A stretch of DNA of 64,000 nt from a virus (IMGVR_UViG_3300037116_000299:62001-126000), one strand, 5' to 3'; shown: positions 15,801 to 24,067, counted from the stretch's first letter. Numbers and translations are program-made. Notes: generated from the letters alone by a model not told the origin.

Positions 15801-15896
15801 CTTCAGGGCCTATCCTCTTCTACGAAGATTCGCACAGATTGTAGCGCGCTCCTCGATCTCGCGACATCTCGACCTGCTATTGTCCTGGTCGGCTGA

Positions 15897-16154
15897 TTAA
15901 TCGTCACTCGATGCTCGCGATCCGGCGCCCAATATCACGAGAATGCATACGACCAAGTGAACCCAGAACCACGCACTAAGACCCTGGTCGGAATAGATCA
16001 TCACCAGGATTATCAATCGGGGGAAGAACATCCAGCTAAGTGCTGCCCACGGCTGGCCGAATGGCATCGGCATATTCTGCCACCATTCAATGAAGAGGCT
16101 GATCCTTGGCAGAAAGAGGCTGACAATCAGGAACCAAATCGGCAGATCGTACAT
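15897..16154 (-). CDS. small membrane protein (island)
   Basis: 85 residues, three hydrophobic segments (LPIWFLIVSLFLPRISLFI, FFPRLIILVMIYSD, VHLVVCILVILGAG). No family recognised. Start ATG 16154; no clear ribosome site. Confidence 0.6.
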   Translation of the reverse strand: MYDLPIWFLIVSLFLPRISLFIEWWQNMPMPFGQPWAALSWMFFPRLIILVMIYSDQGLSAWFWVHLVVCILVILGAGSRASSDD

Positions 16155-16350
16155 TGGTCGCTCACTATTCGACTATTCTGGTGCGCGGAGCCTAGCCGAG
16201 GGGTTCAAATCCCCAGCATTAGGCTGATTTTGAACTCTTTGCCTCTTAGAGAATTGATGATGTCGACAACCATTAGTTACTTCCTTCCTTGTGGGATGCC
16301 GAGATCAGGCCGTATTCCATCATCACGTTGCGACGAATGCGCGCGCAATC

Positions 16351-16371
16351 CCATCCGCTATTAGCGGATGG
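16351..16371. terminator. hairpin between TPR gene and membrane genes
   Basis: CCATCCGCT and AGCGGATGG arms around ATT. It follows the TPR stop by about 50 bp. The gap 16155-16417 also holds a T-arm-like GGGGTTCAAATCCCC on the plus strand at 16199-16213 without a full tRNA. Confidence 0.5.
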
Positions 16372-16417
16372 ATGCCCTCATTGTGATCAACGTATATAGT
16401 GCTTACTGCGCTGGCAA

Positions 16418-18205
16418 TCAAGCTCGGGCCTCAAGTGACTTGGCTAGTATCTCTAACTGTCTGATGAAGACCCGCCGACCTTTCTTCTCTTGCAATCCTG
16501 CGCGTATTTCACGCTGAGTCGCAGCGTAGTCGCCTTGCTCGAAGTGGTATCGGGCCAATTCTAGATGCATTTTCTGCCTTACTTGTCGAGCTAGATCTCG
16601 TCTTGAAGTCTTGGCCGCCATATTCTCAGCACGTTTGTACAACCGGCGGCCTGCCTCATAATCTCCTTCCCTCAGGTGCAGAAGACCTATAGTCGCAATC
16701 AACTCAACATGGTCATCAACGTTCCTTGGCCTGGAGTCTAGAACATGTTTGGCCTGAGCAGTCTGACCTTCCATTAGCAAGAAATAGGATAAGTTGTTGA
16801 TGATGGAGAAAGACTTGGGATATTGAGCATATCCCTCCATCAACAGTTGGATCGCCTTCTCTCCAAAACCAGCTTCACCGTAATAGCTTCCGAGCGATGC
16901 ATAGTTGTCAGCAGAAAGCGGGCCGAACGTTCGTAGTGCTTCAATCTGCAAGATTGCTTCTGGGTAATTATCTTGTTCAGCATAAAAGATGCTTAAGAGT
17001 GAGCGCGTTTCTCGACTAGAAGGGAACAGTTCGACCGCGTGCTCCAATACCTTTATAGCGAGAGGCTTTCTGCTCGTTAGCCCATACACGCGAGCCAAAT
17101 TGTCATACGGGATATGAGAGTTTCTCGGCGCTTTCTCAATTGCAAGCTTCAGTTCGACAACGGCTCTATCAAAAGACTTCTCATGTACGAAAGTTACCGC
17201 GATGTTTGAATGGGCGCGCCCAACCTCATCGCTGGAAAGCGTATCCCCTCCCAACTCGAGAATTCTTACGATTTGCGATCTTGCCATCGAATGCCGCTTC
17301 GATTGCATGTAGGCAGCAGCCAACTGATCACGCGCTTGTATATCCGCTGGATGCCGTTCTACGAAATCTTGCAACATTTCAATCGCTTGATCAGATTTAT
17401 CAAACGTGAGCAAAGTTCCGGCGAGGCTGATCACGGTTGTCGCTGAGTCAGGCGCCAAAGCGAGGGCCGTCTTGAATGCCTTTTCAGCACGAGAATGATC
17501 ACCCTGAAGAGCGTACGCGACTCCCATTGAGTGGTAGAGCTGCGGGCTGCGAAAGTCCAAATGTGAGGCGGCACGAAACTCATTCAATGCACGGCGAAGG
17601 TCCGACCTCTGGAGACACATGATGCCTAAGAGGAAGCGCACATACGGATCGCGTGGACTAAGAGTTGCCGCCTTTGAGAGATGTGTGTTTGCATCTTCGA
17701 AGCGTCCTGCCTGAATTAGGACGTTTGATAATCCGACTTCGACAGCTGGGTTATCAGGGTAGGTAGCAAGCAATTTCTCATACCAGCGTTCCGCCTCAAC
17801 CGTACGTCCCGCTTCGAAATGTAACCGAGCGAGAGTTATGCTGGCCAGGTAGTTTCCTGGGTCAAGTTCCAAGGCGGTTTCTAATTCCTTCAAGGCCTCA
17901 TCGGGTTGACCCTGCTTCAAGAGAGCAATCCCAAGATTTGCATGTGCGCGACCACTACGTGGGAAGCGATCGCTGTGCCGACGCACCGATCGCTCAATAC
18001 CCGCGAGAATATTCTCTGCCGAAGGCGTAGTAGCGCCCACACCCTCTTTCGGCCAATCGATTTCGACAGACTGATCGCCTCTCCGGCTAACCGAGGCGGC
18101 TGTCCCGGGCAGCAACACATTTGTCGAAGGAGCGCTTAGGTCAAATCGCTCGGGGATCGTGCTCTTCTCAAATTCTCGAAGTTCGTCTTTGGAAGCTGTA
18201 TTCAT
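16418..18205 (-). CDS. TPR-repeat protein (island)
   Basis: 595 residues made almost wholly of tetratricopeptide repeats, for example HANLGIALLKQGQPDEALKE, LGIMCLQRSDLRRALNEFRA and HSMGVAYALQGDHSRAEKAF, at about 34-residue spacing, roughly 13-15 units. No signal peptide. Its ATG overlaps the kinase TGA (ATGA), so the two are co-translated; it is probably a scaffold or substrate of the kinase. Confidence 0.88.
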   Translation of the reverse strand: MNTASKDELREFEKSTIPERFDLSAPSTNVLLPGTAASVSRRGDQSVEIDWPKEGVGATTPSAENILAGIERSVRRHSDRFPRSGRAHANLGIALLKQGQPDEALKELETALELDPGNYLASITLARLHFEAGRTVEAERWYEKLLATYPDNPAVEVGLSNVLIQAGRFEDANTHLSKAATLSPRDPYVRFLLGIMCLQRSDLRRALNEFRAASHLDFRSPQLYHSMGVAYALQGDHSRAEKAFKTALALAPDSATTVISLAGTLLTFDKSDQAIEMLQDFVERHPADIQARDQLAAAYMQSKRHSMARSQIVRILELGGDTLSSDEVGRAHSNIAVTFVHEKSFDRAVVELKLAIEKAPRNSHIPYDNLARVYGLTSRKPLAIKVLEHAVELFPSSRETRSLLSIFYAEQDNYPEAILQIEALRTFGPLSADNYASLGSYYGEAGFGEKAIQLLMEGYAQYPKSFSIINNLSYFLLMEGQTAQAKHVLDSRPRNVDDHVELIATIGLLHLREGDYEAGRRLYKRAENMAAKTSRRDLARQVRQKMHLELARYHFEQGDYAATQREIRAGLQEKKGRRVFIRQLEILAKSLEARA

Positions 18206-19332
18206 GAATTTGCTCCAGTCGTCAGAGTATTTTGCAGTCGCGACTGCTTCAACTCCGGAACTTTCCGATATGCTTTCTTGCGTTCGATCCAGCGAGCATA
18301 TGCGGCTTGATTCTTGAGGACCACCAGGCACTGATTAATCTGCAGGAACGTGGACGTGCAGTCTTTGGCACGTTGGCGGTAATCCAGTGCAGCAAGCGCC
18401 CTATACATACGATTAAGAATTGGAGCGATTGAGCGCGGCACAGCGGCACCGAAGTCCCGCACATCAGGGAGAGGAAATCGATTGGATATTGACCCAACCC
18501 CCTTATGGAATTCGTTCACTTTGTCGCCAGGAAGAATCGATCCTATAACCATATTGAGATCCATCAACATGTTTCTGCTAAACAGATGAAGGTTCAACGG
18601 AGTACCTGTGAACATCTCGAACAGTACAGCTCCCAAGGCGAACATGTCTCCGGCATATGCAATGTCTGGCAAAATGTCGTGGAGCGACGCCACCATCTCT
18701 AAGGGTGCGTACGTCCAGTCGCCTGGAGGTCCCGTGTACCGCTTTAATGGCCCCCTCGAGTCTGTCAATGAACGGGCTGTACCGAAGTCGGACAACCGTA
18801 GAGTGCCGTCCGTCATGACGAGAAAGTTTGACGGCTTAATGTCGCGATGGACGATTCCTTGCCGATGTATCCTCTGGACCGCTCTGCAAATCGTCCGAAA
18901 GTGAAGAAGTTTATCCGCAGGGTCAATGTCATATGTGTCTAAGACTGTTCCGAGATCGCAAGAAGCCAATTCCATTGCATAGAACCTGAGCGTAACCGGA
19001 AGAATCATCCCCAAAGGATGTTGGAATGGTTCAACTATCTGCTGCATATCCGAATATCGCCGTAAGATGTCTGGCTGATCTTCTAAACCACCCAAAACCT
19101 CGACTTCCCTCGTGAATGATTCGAGCCGATAGGGATCAATAACGGAAGGATCGAAGAACTTGAGCGCCACCTTCTGTCCAGTTACTTGGTCGTGTGCTTC
19201 GAAAAGCAAGGAAAAGGTACCGCCACCGCCGGTGACCCCCAACCGTTTCATGTTGGTGAATCGACCGCAGAGTTCGGTCTTGCTTTCGATCAAACTAAGA
19301 AACGGCTCAGGGTTTGAGCTCGGATTTGCCAT
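18202..19332 (-). CDS. Ser/Thr protein kinase (island)
   Basis: 376 residues, Hanks-type kinase. G-loop LGVTGGGGTFSLLFEA (31-46), Lys58 in VALKFF, HRDIKPSNFL (162-171), DFGTARS (182-188), APLE in place of APE, and a D-M-F-A-L-G-A-V-L-F-E-M helix. All catalytic residues are present. No transmembrane segment, unlike PknB-type sensors. Start at 19332 has TTTGGAGAGACGG. The order XRE, kinase, TPR, membrane proteins suggests a signalling or defence operon. Confidence 0.9.
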   Translation of the reverse strand: MANPSSNPEPFLSLIESKTELCGRFTNMKRLGVTGGGGTFSLLFEAHDQVTGQKVALKFFDPSVIDPYRLESFTREVEVLGGLEDQPDILRRYSDMQQIVEPFQHPLGMILPVTLRFYAMELASCDLGTVLDTYDIDPADKLLHFRTICRAVQRIHRQGIVHRDIKPSNFLVMTDGTLRLSDFGTARSLTDSRGPLKRYTGPPGDWTYAPLEMVASLHDILPDIAYAGDMFALGAVLFEMFTGTPLNLHLFSRNMLMDLNMVIGSILPGDKVNEFHKGVGSISNRFPLPDVRDFGAAVPRSIAPILNRMYRALAALDYRQRAKDCTSTFLQINQCLVVLKNQAAYARWIERKKAYRKVPELKQSRLQNTLTTGANS

Positions 19333-19615
19333 CCGTCTCTCCAAATTGCCTTCTCAGAAATGCAACGGCATCGTCCGGATGATCTCGAAGAATTCGGAGT
19401 ATATCCTCCGGCACCTTTCCTGCCGATAACAGGAGTGCATCCCGGTCAAACCCAAAATACTCCGAAACTCGATCAACAAGATCCTCTGAGGGGCTGATAG
19501 TCTCGTTTTCCAATTTGCTCAGGTAGGTATAGTTCACCCTCAATTCTGGGGCCAGAGACTTAATGCCTAGCCCACTCTCCAACCGCAATTGGCGCAGAAT
19601 CTTCCCGAACTTCAT
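19307..19615 (-). CDS. XRE-family regulator (island)
   Basis: 102 residues. HTH_3 at 5-60: FGKILRQLRLESGLGIKSLA, then YLSKLENETISPS. The tail VPEDILRILRDHPDDAVAFL is typical of XRE proteins that sit next to Im/IrrE-type or other effector genes. It overlaps the kinase start by 26 bp. The promoter at 19622-19650 places transcription at or next to the ATG, so the mRNA is probably leaderless. Probably represses its own operon through the palindrome at 19631. Confidence 0.88.
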   Translation of the reverse strand: MKFGKILRQLRLESGLGIKSLAPELRVNYTYLSKLENETISPSEDLVDRVSEYFGFDRDALLLSAGKVPEDILRILRDHPDDAVAFLRRQFGETDGKSELKP

Positions 19616-19621
19616 GGGCTA

Positions 19622-19654
19622 AAGATACACTGGGTTGATATAAATGTCAACCCA
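19622..19654 (-). promoter_or_regulatory. sigma70-like promoter with operator
   Basis: Minus strand: TTGACA (19645-19650), 17-bp spacer, TATCTT (19622-19627), then ATG at 19615. An inverted repeat TGGGTTGA/TCAACCCA (19631-19654) overlaps the -35 and spacer. It is the only clear host-type promoter found, and it belongs to the island. Confidence 0.75.
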
Positions 19655-19730
19655 GATTGTATGCCCTCGATACAAGGCCCCGTACCTCGGTTCGAGTCGG
19701 GCTTGCGAACTCCTTTGGGTTCAGATTCGG

Positions 19731-19744
19731 GGGTTCAATTCCAG
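19731..19744 (+). repeat. 14-bp direct repeat, right copy
   Basis: GGGTTCAATTCCAG, same orientation as 14380-14393, 5.34 kb apart. Together they bracket the island genes except the broken XRE. Another T-arm-like CGGTTCGAGTCGGG lies at about 19688. Confidence 0.5.
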
Positions 19745-19785
19745 TCCTTTGAGCTTGATTGGAAACGTCTTGTAATGCTCTCCGA

Positions 19786-19857
19786 ATCCCTGGAGAGGAT
19801 CGAACTCTCGACCACCGACGCCACAGGTCGGCGCTCTACCAGCTGAGCTACGGGCAA
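19786..19857 (-). tRNA. tRNA-His (GTG), damaged acceptor
   Basis: D arm (AGCTCAGCTGGTAGAGC), anticodon arm (CCGAC CTGTGGC GTCGG, anticodon GTG) and T arm (GAGAG TTCGATC CTCTC) are perfect. The acceptor is not: TTGCCCG faces CAGGGAT, leaving at most four of seven pairs or a bulge. No CCA. It sits at the right edge of the island, so its 3' end may have been replaced. Confidence 0.65.
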
Positions 19858-19865
19858 CACATTTG

Positions 19866-20141
19866 TTAGAGAGGGATGATTGGCAACCCTGCTCCGAAGT
19901 TGTTCTCCTGGTACCCACCGCCGGCGCGATCGCCTTCGCTCTGGATACCGCCAGGCACCGCAATAGCGACTGGGTCGGGTTCGGCGACTGCTGTCGCGGC
20001 CGCCATACGCGCCAGGATGTTGGCGCCCAGATCGTCCTGCTCGCCCTGCTCGAAGGTGTTGGGGAAGTTCTGCAGCGATTCGTGGAACTTCTGCTGTGCG
20101 TACTCCCACTCAAGATCCGTAAAGGTTACCTGTCGTCCCAT
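19866..20141 (-). CDS. hypothetical protein
   Basis: 91 residues from MGRQVTFTDLEWEYAQQ (GAGCATC site). Helical N-terminus, low-complexity Ala/Gly C-terminus. Phage-like composition returns here. Not recognised. Confidence 0.7.
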   Translation of the reverse strand: MGRQVTFTDLEWEYAQQKFHESLQNFPNTFEQGEQDDLGANILARMAAATAVAEPDPVAIAVPGGIQSEGDRAGGGYQENNFGAGLPIIPL

Positions 20142-20310
20142 GATGCTCCTTCTTTCAAATCGAATTGCAGCGGTAAGGTCTTCCACCCTGTACGCCGGTT
20201 TGCTCCCACCGTGTAGGGATCACAAAGCCATTGTTGGCAAGGTAGCCACGGCATTACACGCATAGTCTTGACCAGACCGGGATTCGGGCTATGCGCGTCC
20301 GCTGCAAACT

Positions 20311-20385
20311 TGGTGTCGCCACCGGGACTTGAACCCGGATTACCGCCGTGAAAGGGCAGCCTCCTAACCATTGGAGGATGGCGAC
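20311..20385 (-). tRNA. tRNA-Glu (TTC)
   Basis: Acceptor GTCGCCA? read from the 5' end as GTCGCCA pairing with TGGCGAC, discriminator A, encoded CCA. Anticodon loop CTTTCAC gives TTC; T arm GTTCAAGT. All stems pair. Confidence 0.92.
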
Positions 20386-20390
20386 AAACT

Positions 20391-20558
20391 TCAATGCTTG
20401 ACCGTTCCCGTGTGGAACGTAACGATCACATCGGCAATGAGCATTTCCTTGATCTGGCTCTCGATCGTTCCCGCCAGACACTTCAGCCACACATCTTCGC
20501 TCATCAGCTTCGGCGGCTCACCGTTGACTTCGATGGTTGCAACGAATAGGGCCTTCAT
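20391..20558 (-). CDS. 55-residue protein
   Basis: MKALFVATIEVNGEPPKLMS, then a helix and a closing strand. Overlaps the upstream gene stop by ATGA. Five bases from tRNA-Glu. Not recognised. Confidence 0.65.
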   Translation of the reverse strand: MKALFVATIEVNGEPPKLMSEDVWLKCLAGTIESQIKEMLIADVIVTFHTGTVKH

Positions 20559-21094
20559 GCGGCAAGCTCCTGGGGCACCGCGGCTCCTTGCCGCGCTGCC
20601 TTCTTGACCGAACTCACATCGGCCCGGGTGATGCGATACCGCTTCACCAACTTCTGGGTCCAGTGCTTATTCTTGTCCAGAACCAGTTTGTACGCACAAG
20701 CAATGATGTGCTCTGGCGTAATGCTGGTGCAAACGACTTTCTGACCATTCCAGTCGAAGCGATAACAAACGAAGACACGCTTGTTGTCGATGATGAAAGG
20801 CTTCCGCTCTTGCCAATGCTCATAAGCATGGCAAGCGGTCATGTTCCCTACCTCGACTGCTGCCTTGTAGAACATCTCGTGGCTACAGCCAATCCAATAT
20901 CCGGCCCGGAAGTCATCAAAGAATCGGTTGAAGTCAGTCAGGCCGAATCGCATGCCGCTGGTGACTGCTAGCCGAACCGCCGTATTCATCGACTGATTGA
21001 TCCGGATGTAGGCGAAGTCTGTGGCCTGCTGGCTCTTCTGCCATACGTGCAGGCATAAGCTGTACGCCGCGCTGTTTCTCTTGCAAGTCTTCAT
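20555..21094 (-). CDS. hypothetical protein
   Basis: 179 residues from MKTCKRNSAAY (TAGGAGAATC upstream of 21094). Rich in aromatic residues and Cys/His but without a clear metal motif. Lies between two tRNAs and is coupled to the 55-residue gene. Not recognised. Confidence 0.75.
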   Translation of the reverse strand: MKTCKRNSAAYSLCLHVWQKSQQATDFAYIRINQSMNTAVRLAVTSGMRFGLTDFNRFFDDFRAGYWIGCSHEMFYKAAVEVGNMTACHAYEHWQERKPFIIDNKRVFVCYRFDWNGQKVVCTSITPEHIIACAYKLVLDKNKHWTQKLVKRYRITRADVSSVKKAARQGAAVPQELAA

Positions 21095-21108
21095 GATTCT
21101 CCTAAAAG

Positions 21109-21186
21109 TGGTCAGTGTGGAAGGATTTGAACCCCCGACCTCGCTCTCCAAATGAGCGCGCTCTAACCGGACCGAGCTACACACTG
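21109..21186 (-). tRNA. tRNA with TTG anticodon (Gln by code)
   Basis: Acceptor CAGTGTG pairs perfectly with CACACTG, discriminator A, encoded CCA. Anticodon stem CGCTC/GAGCG, loop ATTTGGA, so positions 34-36 are TTG (Gln). C1:G72 and G37 are more usual for Pro (TGG), so identity is not settled by the anticodon alone. Confidence 0.85.
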
Positions 21187-21193
21187 ATGTTTG

Positions 21194-21481
21194 TTACTGC
21201 TGCGAACCCCAGCGTTCTTCGCCGGCATTCTTGTCGACGGCACCTTCGCCGTGATAGCGTTCGACCTCTTCCTGCAGGGCGTCGACGAACTCCTGAATCC
21301 GGTTCAGCGGGATCTGCATGTAGCAGGTTGCAACCCCACCGGTTCCATTGAGTGGCCGGATCTCAACAAAGGGCGGATCACCGGCGGACTGAAACGTCCG
21401 AAAGTCCAAACCTGTGGTCTTTCCTTTACCACCGCCACCATAGCAAGTATGCCGGGGTCTACCAAAGTGAACTCGCCTCAT
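21194..21481 (-). CDS. hypothetical protein
   Basis: 95 residues, basic Gly-rich N-terminus (HFGRPRHTCYGGGGKGK), then a beta segment and an acidic helix (IQEFVDALQEEVERYHG). Its start overlaps the upstream stop. Not recognised. Confidence 0.72.
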   Translation of the reverse strand: MRRVHFGRPRHTCYGGGGKGKTTGLDFRTFQSAGDPPFVEIRPLNGTGGVATCYMQIPLNRIQEFVDALQEEVERYHGEGAVDKNAGEERWGSQQ

Positions 21482-21684
21482 TTGAGCGCCTTTGCAAATG
21501 CCATATCGTCGGCATTGGCTTTCTCGGTAAGGACAATGCCCCAGTCGTCGCGGATCTCGCGGATCACGTGTTCAGGAGTTATATTGGCTCGAACGCACTC
21601 CTCGACGATGTCGTAGATGCGGTCCTCAAGACCGCTCGGCCGGACAACCTGAAAGCTTGCGGTCATTCCTAACGGTTTACTCAT
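21478..21684 (-). CDS. hypothetical protein
   Basis: 68 residues, single helical domain (LEDRIYDIVEECVRANITPE). Follows the 40-residue gene directly (TAA then ATG). Not recognised. Confidence 0.7.
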   Translation of the reverse strand: MSKPLGMTASFQVVRPSGLEDRIYDIVEECVRANITPEHVIREIRDDWGIVLTEKANADDMAFAKALK

Positions 21685-21807
21685 TTAGAACGATCCTCCC
21701 CAGAAGTATGCCCAGGCCCGGCCACGCGTGACTCTCACGCACAACGAGTTGCGAAACCCTCCAGCGCGATACCAATTGCGCTTGGCTATCCTCATGTACC
21801 CCATCAT
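21685..21807 (-). CDS. 40-residue basic aromatic protein
   Basis: MMGYMRIAKRNWYRAGG and a W/Y/R-rich tail. It begins inside the upstream stop (ATGATG over TGA) and ends one base before the next ATG, which supports it despite its size. Confidence 0.5.
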   Translation of the reverse strand: MMGYMRIAKRNWYRAGGFRNSLCVRVTRGRAWAYFWGGSF

Positions 21808-22157
21808 GGCTTCGGCTCAACCTTCGTGGATGCGTTGTACGCATCCTCGAGCAGCTTCCACTGTGCTGGCTTGGTGTGGTGTTCGCGACAAGGTGCTTGG
21901 TATAAGACCGTGCCGTAGTTCGCGCCGATCGCGACCAGGGTTGTGATATCTGCGTTGTGAGTCTCGATCACGGTAGCGGCATTCACATGATTGCCGGCCT
22001 TGACATAGGAGCTGATTGAGCACTTACGGCCGCTCACGATCTTCTCTAAGAGCGCACGTTCCCGGATCACCTTGACTAACTTCCTGCCGAACTCTGGATC
22101 ACCCTCGATCTGGGTCAAAGCGTCATTCAGAATCAGAACTGTGGTGTTCAATCCCAT
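21804..22157 (-). CDS. hypothetical protein
   Basis: 117 residues. It contains HNADITTLVAIGANYGTVL, and N-terminal GLNTTVLILNDALTQIEGDP, an opening common in phage proteins of unknown role. Overlaps the small membrane gene upstream by 35 bp. Confidence 0.75.
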   Translation of the reverse strand: MGLNTTVLILNDALTQIEGDPEFGRKLVKVIRERALLEKIVSGRKCSISSYVKAGNHVNAATVIETHNADITTLVAIGANYGTVLYQAPCREHHTKPAQWKLLEDAYNASTKVEPKP

Positions 22158-22299
22158 CGGACTCCTTTTTCTTGTCTTCTAAGCTGTCGACATACGCATC
22201 CATCGCTGACCAGTCAACAGCCAGTGGATCGTGACAAAGCGCCGCGATGCCTCCGAAGAGCACGGCAATGATGGCAAGGAACTCAAGTAACTCGCGCAT
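22123..22299 (-). CDS. 58-residue membrane protein
   Basis: MRELLEFLAIIAVLFGGIAA is one membrane helix, followed by an acidic/basic tail. P-box about 45 bp upstream. Not recognised. Confidence 0.6.
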   Translation of the reverse strand: MRELLEFLAIIAVLFGGIAALCHDPLAVDWSAMDAYVDSLEDKKKESDGIEHHSSDSE

Positions 22300-22343
22300 G
22301 ACGATGCCTTTCTGGGATCACCTTGGCTACGGTAACGCACATA

Positions 22344-22361
22344 GCCAGGGCAAACCCTAAG
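22344..22361 (-). promoter_or_regulatory. P-box before 22123-22299
   Basis: Minus-strand CTTAGGGTTTGCCCTGGC. Good match in the first half and CCCT core; last two positions deviate. Confidence 0.5.
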
Positions 22362-22370
22362 TTGAAACTC

Positions 22371-22724
22371 TTACCACCAGACACTCACCTTGACGATGGA
22401 GGTCTGGGGATTGAAGTGATGCTTACGGAGGAACTGCTTGTACTCCTCGATCGCTTCTTCGACGGTGGGCTTGACACCCTTGCGCGCTTCGATGAACTTG
22501 GTGACGGCTGCATGGTCGCCGCCTCCGAAGGTAGTGCCCAGTGAGAAGATGCGCTCTTCGAAGAAGGCGCGCTGTTCGGCCGTGACCTTCGCCGGATCGA
22601 TGTCATCGATGCTGATGCTGTGGGTCAGGTCATTACCGGTGCCCCGCGTCAGCATGAACATCAGGTGATAAATCGGTGGGGTCACATCGTCGTCGTACAC
22701 GTCAAAGCAGGGTTCAGCCTTCAT
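22371..22724 (-). CDS. hypothetical protein
   Basis: 117 residues from MKAEPCFDVYDDD; start chosen because TAATG couples it to the methyltransferase stop. Contains an acidic region and FLRKHHFNP. Not recognised. Confidence 0.75.
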   Translation of the reverse strand: MKAEPCFDVYDDDVTPPIYHLMFMLTRGTGNDLTHSISIDDIDPAKVTAEQRAFFEERIFSLGTTFGGGDHAAVTKFIEARKGVKPTVEEAIEEYKQFLRKHHFNPQTSIVKVSVWW

Positions 22725-23317
22725 TACTTTCCGTCCCATCCAAGTACATCAATCTCGCTGGTATAGCCACGCGTCTCGTGCAGCATCTGACTCAGCGGAA
22801 CAATCTCTTCCACGCCGGAAAGCTGGCGTTTCATACGACGATCACCCAGGATCAGGTTCACAGCCTGCGACAGATTGAGGCAATGGTGTGTCGGGATGTG
22901 AACGAACTGATGGCAGAAGCGGCGAATCACCTGCTTCACGCTTCCATCTTCCGGCCCGAACACGTACACCGCATTCTCAGGATGCTCGAAGGTAGTCAAT
23001 GGCACGCTGTTCTCGACCAACTCGATGCACACCGGGATCACTCCCTCGGGAAGCAGATCGAACGGACGCTCCGTTCGCTGCCAGTGCACGTCCTTGTAGC
23101 CCTTCATGCGTTCTTCCCGCGGCAGACGATCCATCTGCTCAGGAACAACGCGGCTTCCGGTCCATAGCAAAGTCGGAACACCCCAGCAGGAGCAAGCTCG
23201 GATCACACCGGCCATGTTGTGCGAGTATTTCGGGTTGTTGAGGATCACGGCAGGCACGTCGACACGCGTCTTGGCCTTGGGGATGTTCGGGTTCACTGCA
23301 TTCGCTAACATGTTCAC
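22724..23317 (-). CDS. SPOUT (SpoU/TrmH) RNA methyltransferase
   Basis: 197 residues. Motif 1 NNPKYSHNMAGVIRACSCWG, motif 2 VYVFGPEDGSV, motif 3 IPTHHCLNLSQAVNLILGDR: the three TrmH-type SPOUT blocks that form the SAM-binding knot. They 2'-O-methylate tRNA or rRNA. The N in motif 1 and the N-L-S in motif 3 (usual S-L-N) are slightly changed. Lies among tRNA genes, so tRNA is the likely target. Confidence 0.88.
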   Translation of the reverse strand: MNMLANAVNPNIPKAKTRVDVPAVILNNPKYSHNMAGVIRACSCWGVPTLLWTGSRVVPEQMDRLPREERMKGYKDVHWQRTERPFDLLPEGVIPVCIELVENSVPLTTFEHPENAVYVFGPEDGSVKQVIRRFCHQFVHIPTHHCLNLSQAVNLILGDRRMKRQLSGVEEIVPLSQMLHETRGYTSEIDVLGWDGK

Positions 23318-24045
23318 TCCGGGTAACAGACGGTGTTGTAGGACTTCAGGATCAGTTTGTGGCTGTTCCCTCCGGCCGTATAGTGCGTGATCGAACAGTT
23401 CTTGACGTCGTCGTTGGCATCAACATCGAGATACTGTTCCTCGGTCCAGCGCTCCAGCAGCTTGCGGAGCACCAGCACCACAACGCTGTGGGTGACCACC
23501 AGGACCTTCTCGCCGGCGTAGTCGCGGCTCAGGGTGCCCAGAATGCTGTGAAGCCGCATGCCGACGTCCGGGCGCGACTCCCCGCCAGGTGGGCGATACC
23601 AATACTTGCCCTCTTTGTTCCGCCGGGTGACTTCCTCCGGATACTTCGCCTGCAGACCCTCACGGGTCAGCCCGTCGAAGATGCCGAACTCGATCTCGCG
23701 CAGCCGTTCGTCCTCGACGACCTTGATGCCCGGCCGAAAGCGCTCGAGGCCCGCCTTGTTCTCTACGCCCAGGCCCTTGAGGATCTGGTCAGTTGTCTGC
23801 TTGGTGCGCAGATAGGGCGAGGTGAGCACGACGTCGAACGGGTAGAGGTTGCGCAGCTCCACACCTACGTGGAGCGCCTGGCCGAAGCCCAGGGGCGTCA
23901 GGGGTGTGTCCTGGTCCCGGATGTCGCCCACGTAGGACTTCAGCAGGCCTTTGGCCTTCGCCTGTTCCTTCTCTACGTTGCGCTGGGACTGGCCGTGGCG
24001 AACAATCACCAGGTCGGTGGGCCATTTCATGTCGGTAGGTAACAT
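23314..24045 (-). CDS. histidine phosphatase family protein
   Basis: 243 residues. Catalytic RHGQSQRN near residue 16, SPYLRTKQT, an E in REIEFGIFDGLT, and VVTHSVVVLVL. This is the phosphoglycerate-mutase-like branch-2 fold; phage members may act on nucleotides or sugar phosphates. ATG 24045 has GAGGAATTG. Overlaps the methyltransferase start by four bases. Confidence 0.88.
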   Translation of the reverse strand: MLPTDMKWPTDLVIVRHGQSQRNVEKEQAKAKGLLKSYVGDIRDQDTPLTPLGFGQALHVGVELRNLYPFDVVLTSPYLRTKQTTDQILKGLGVENKAGLERFRPGIKVVEDERLREIEFGIFDGLTREGLQAKYPEEVTRRNKEGKYWYRPPGGESRPDVGMRLHSILGTLSRDYAGEKVLVVTHSVVVLVLRKLLERWTEEQYLDVDANDDVKNCSITHYTAGGNSHKLILKSYNTVCYPE

Positions 24046-24067
24046 TCAATTCCTCGGGTAAAGCGGT

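Noticed and set aside
16199-16213. GGGGTTCAAATCCCC as a forward tRNA
   Set aside because: Only the T arm is present; no 5' half upstream. Kept only as a possible tRNA remnant.
21109-21186. Calling this tRNA-Pro (TGG)
   Set aside because: The 5-bp anticodon stem fixes the loop as ATTTGGA, putting TTG at 34-36; a shifted loop breaks the stem. C1:G72 is noted as odd.
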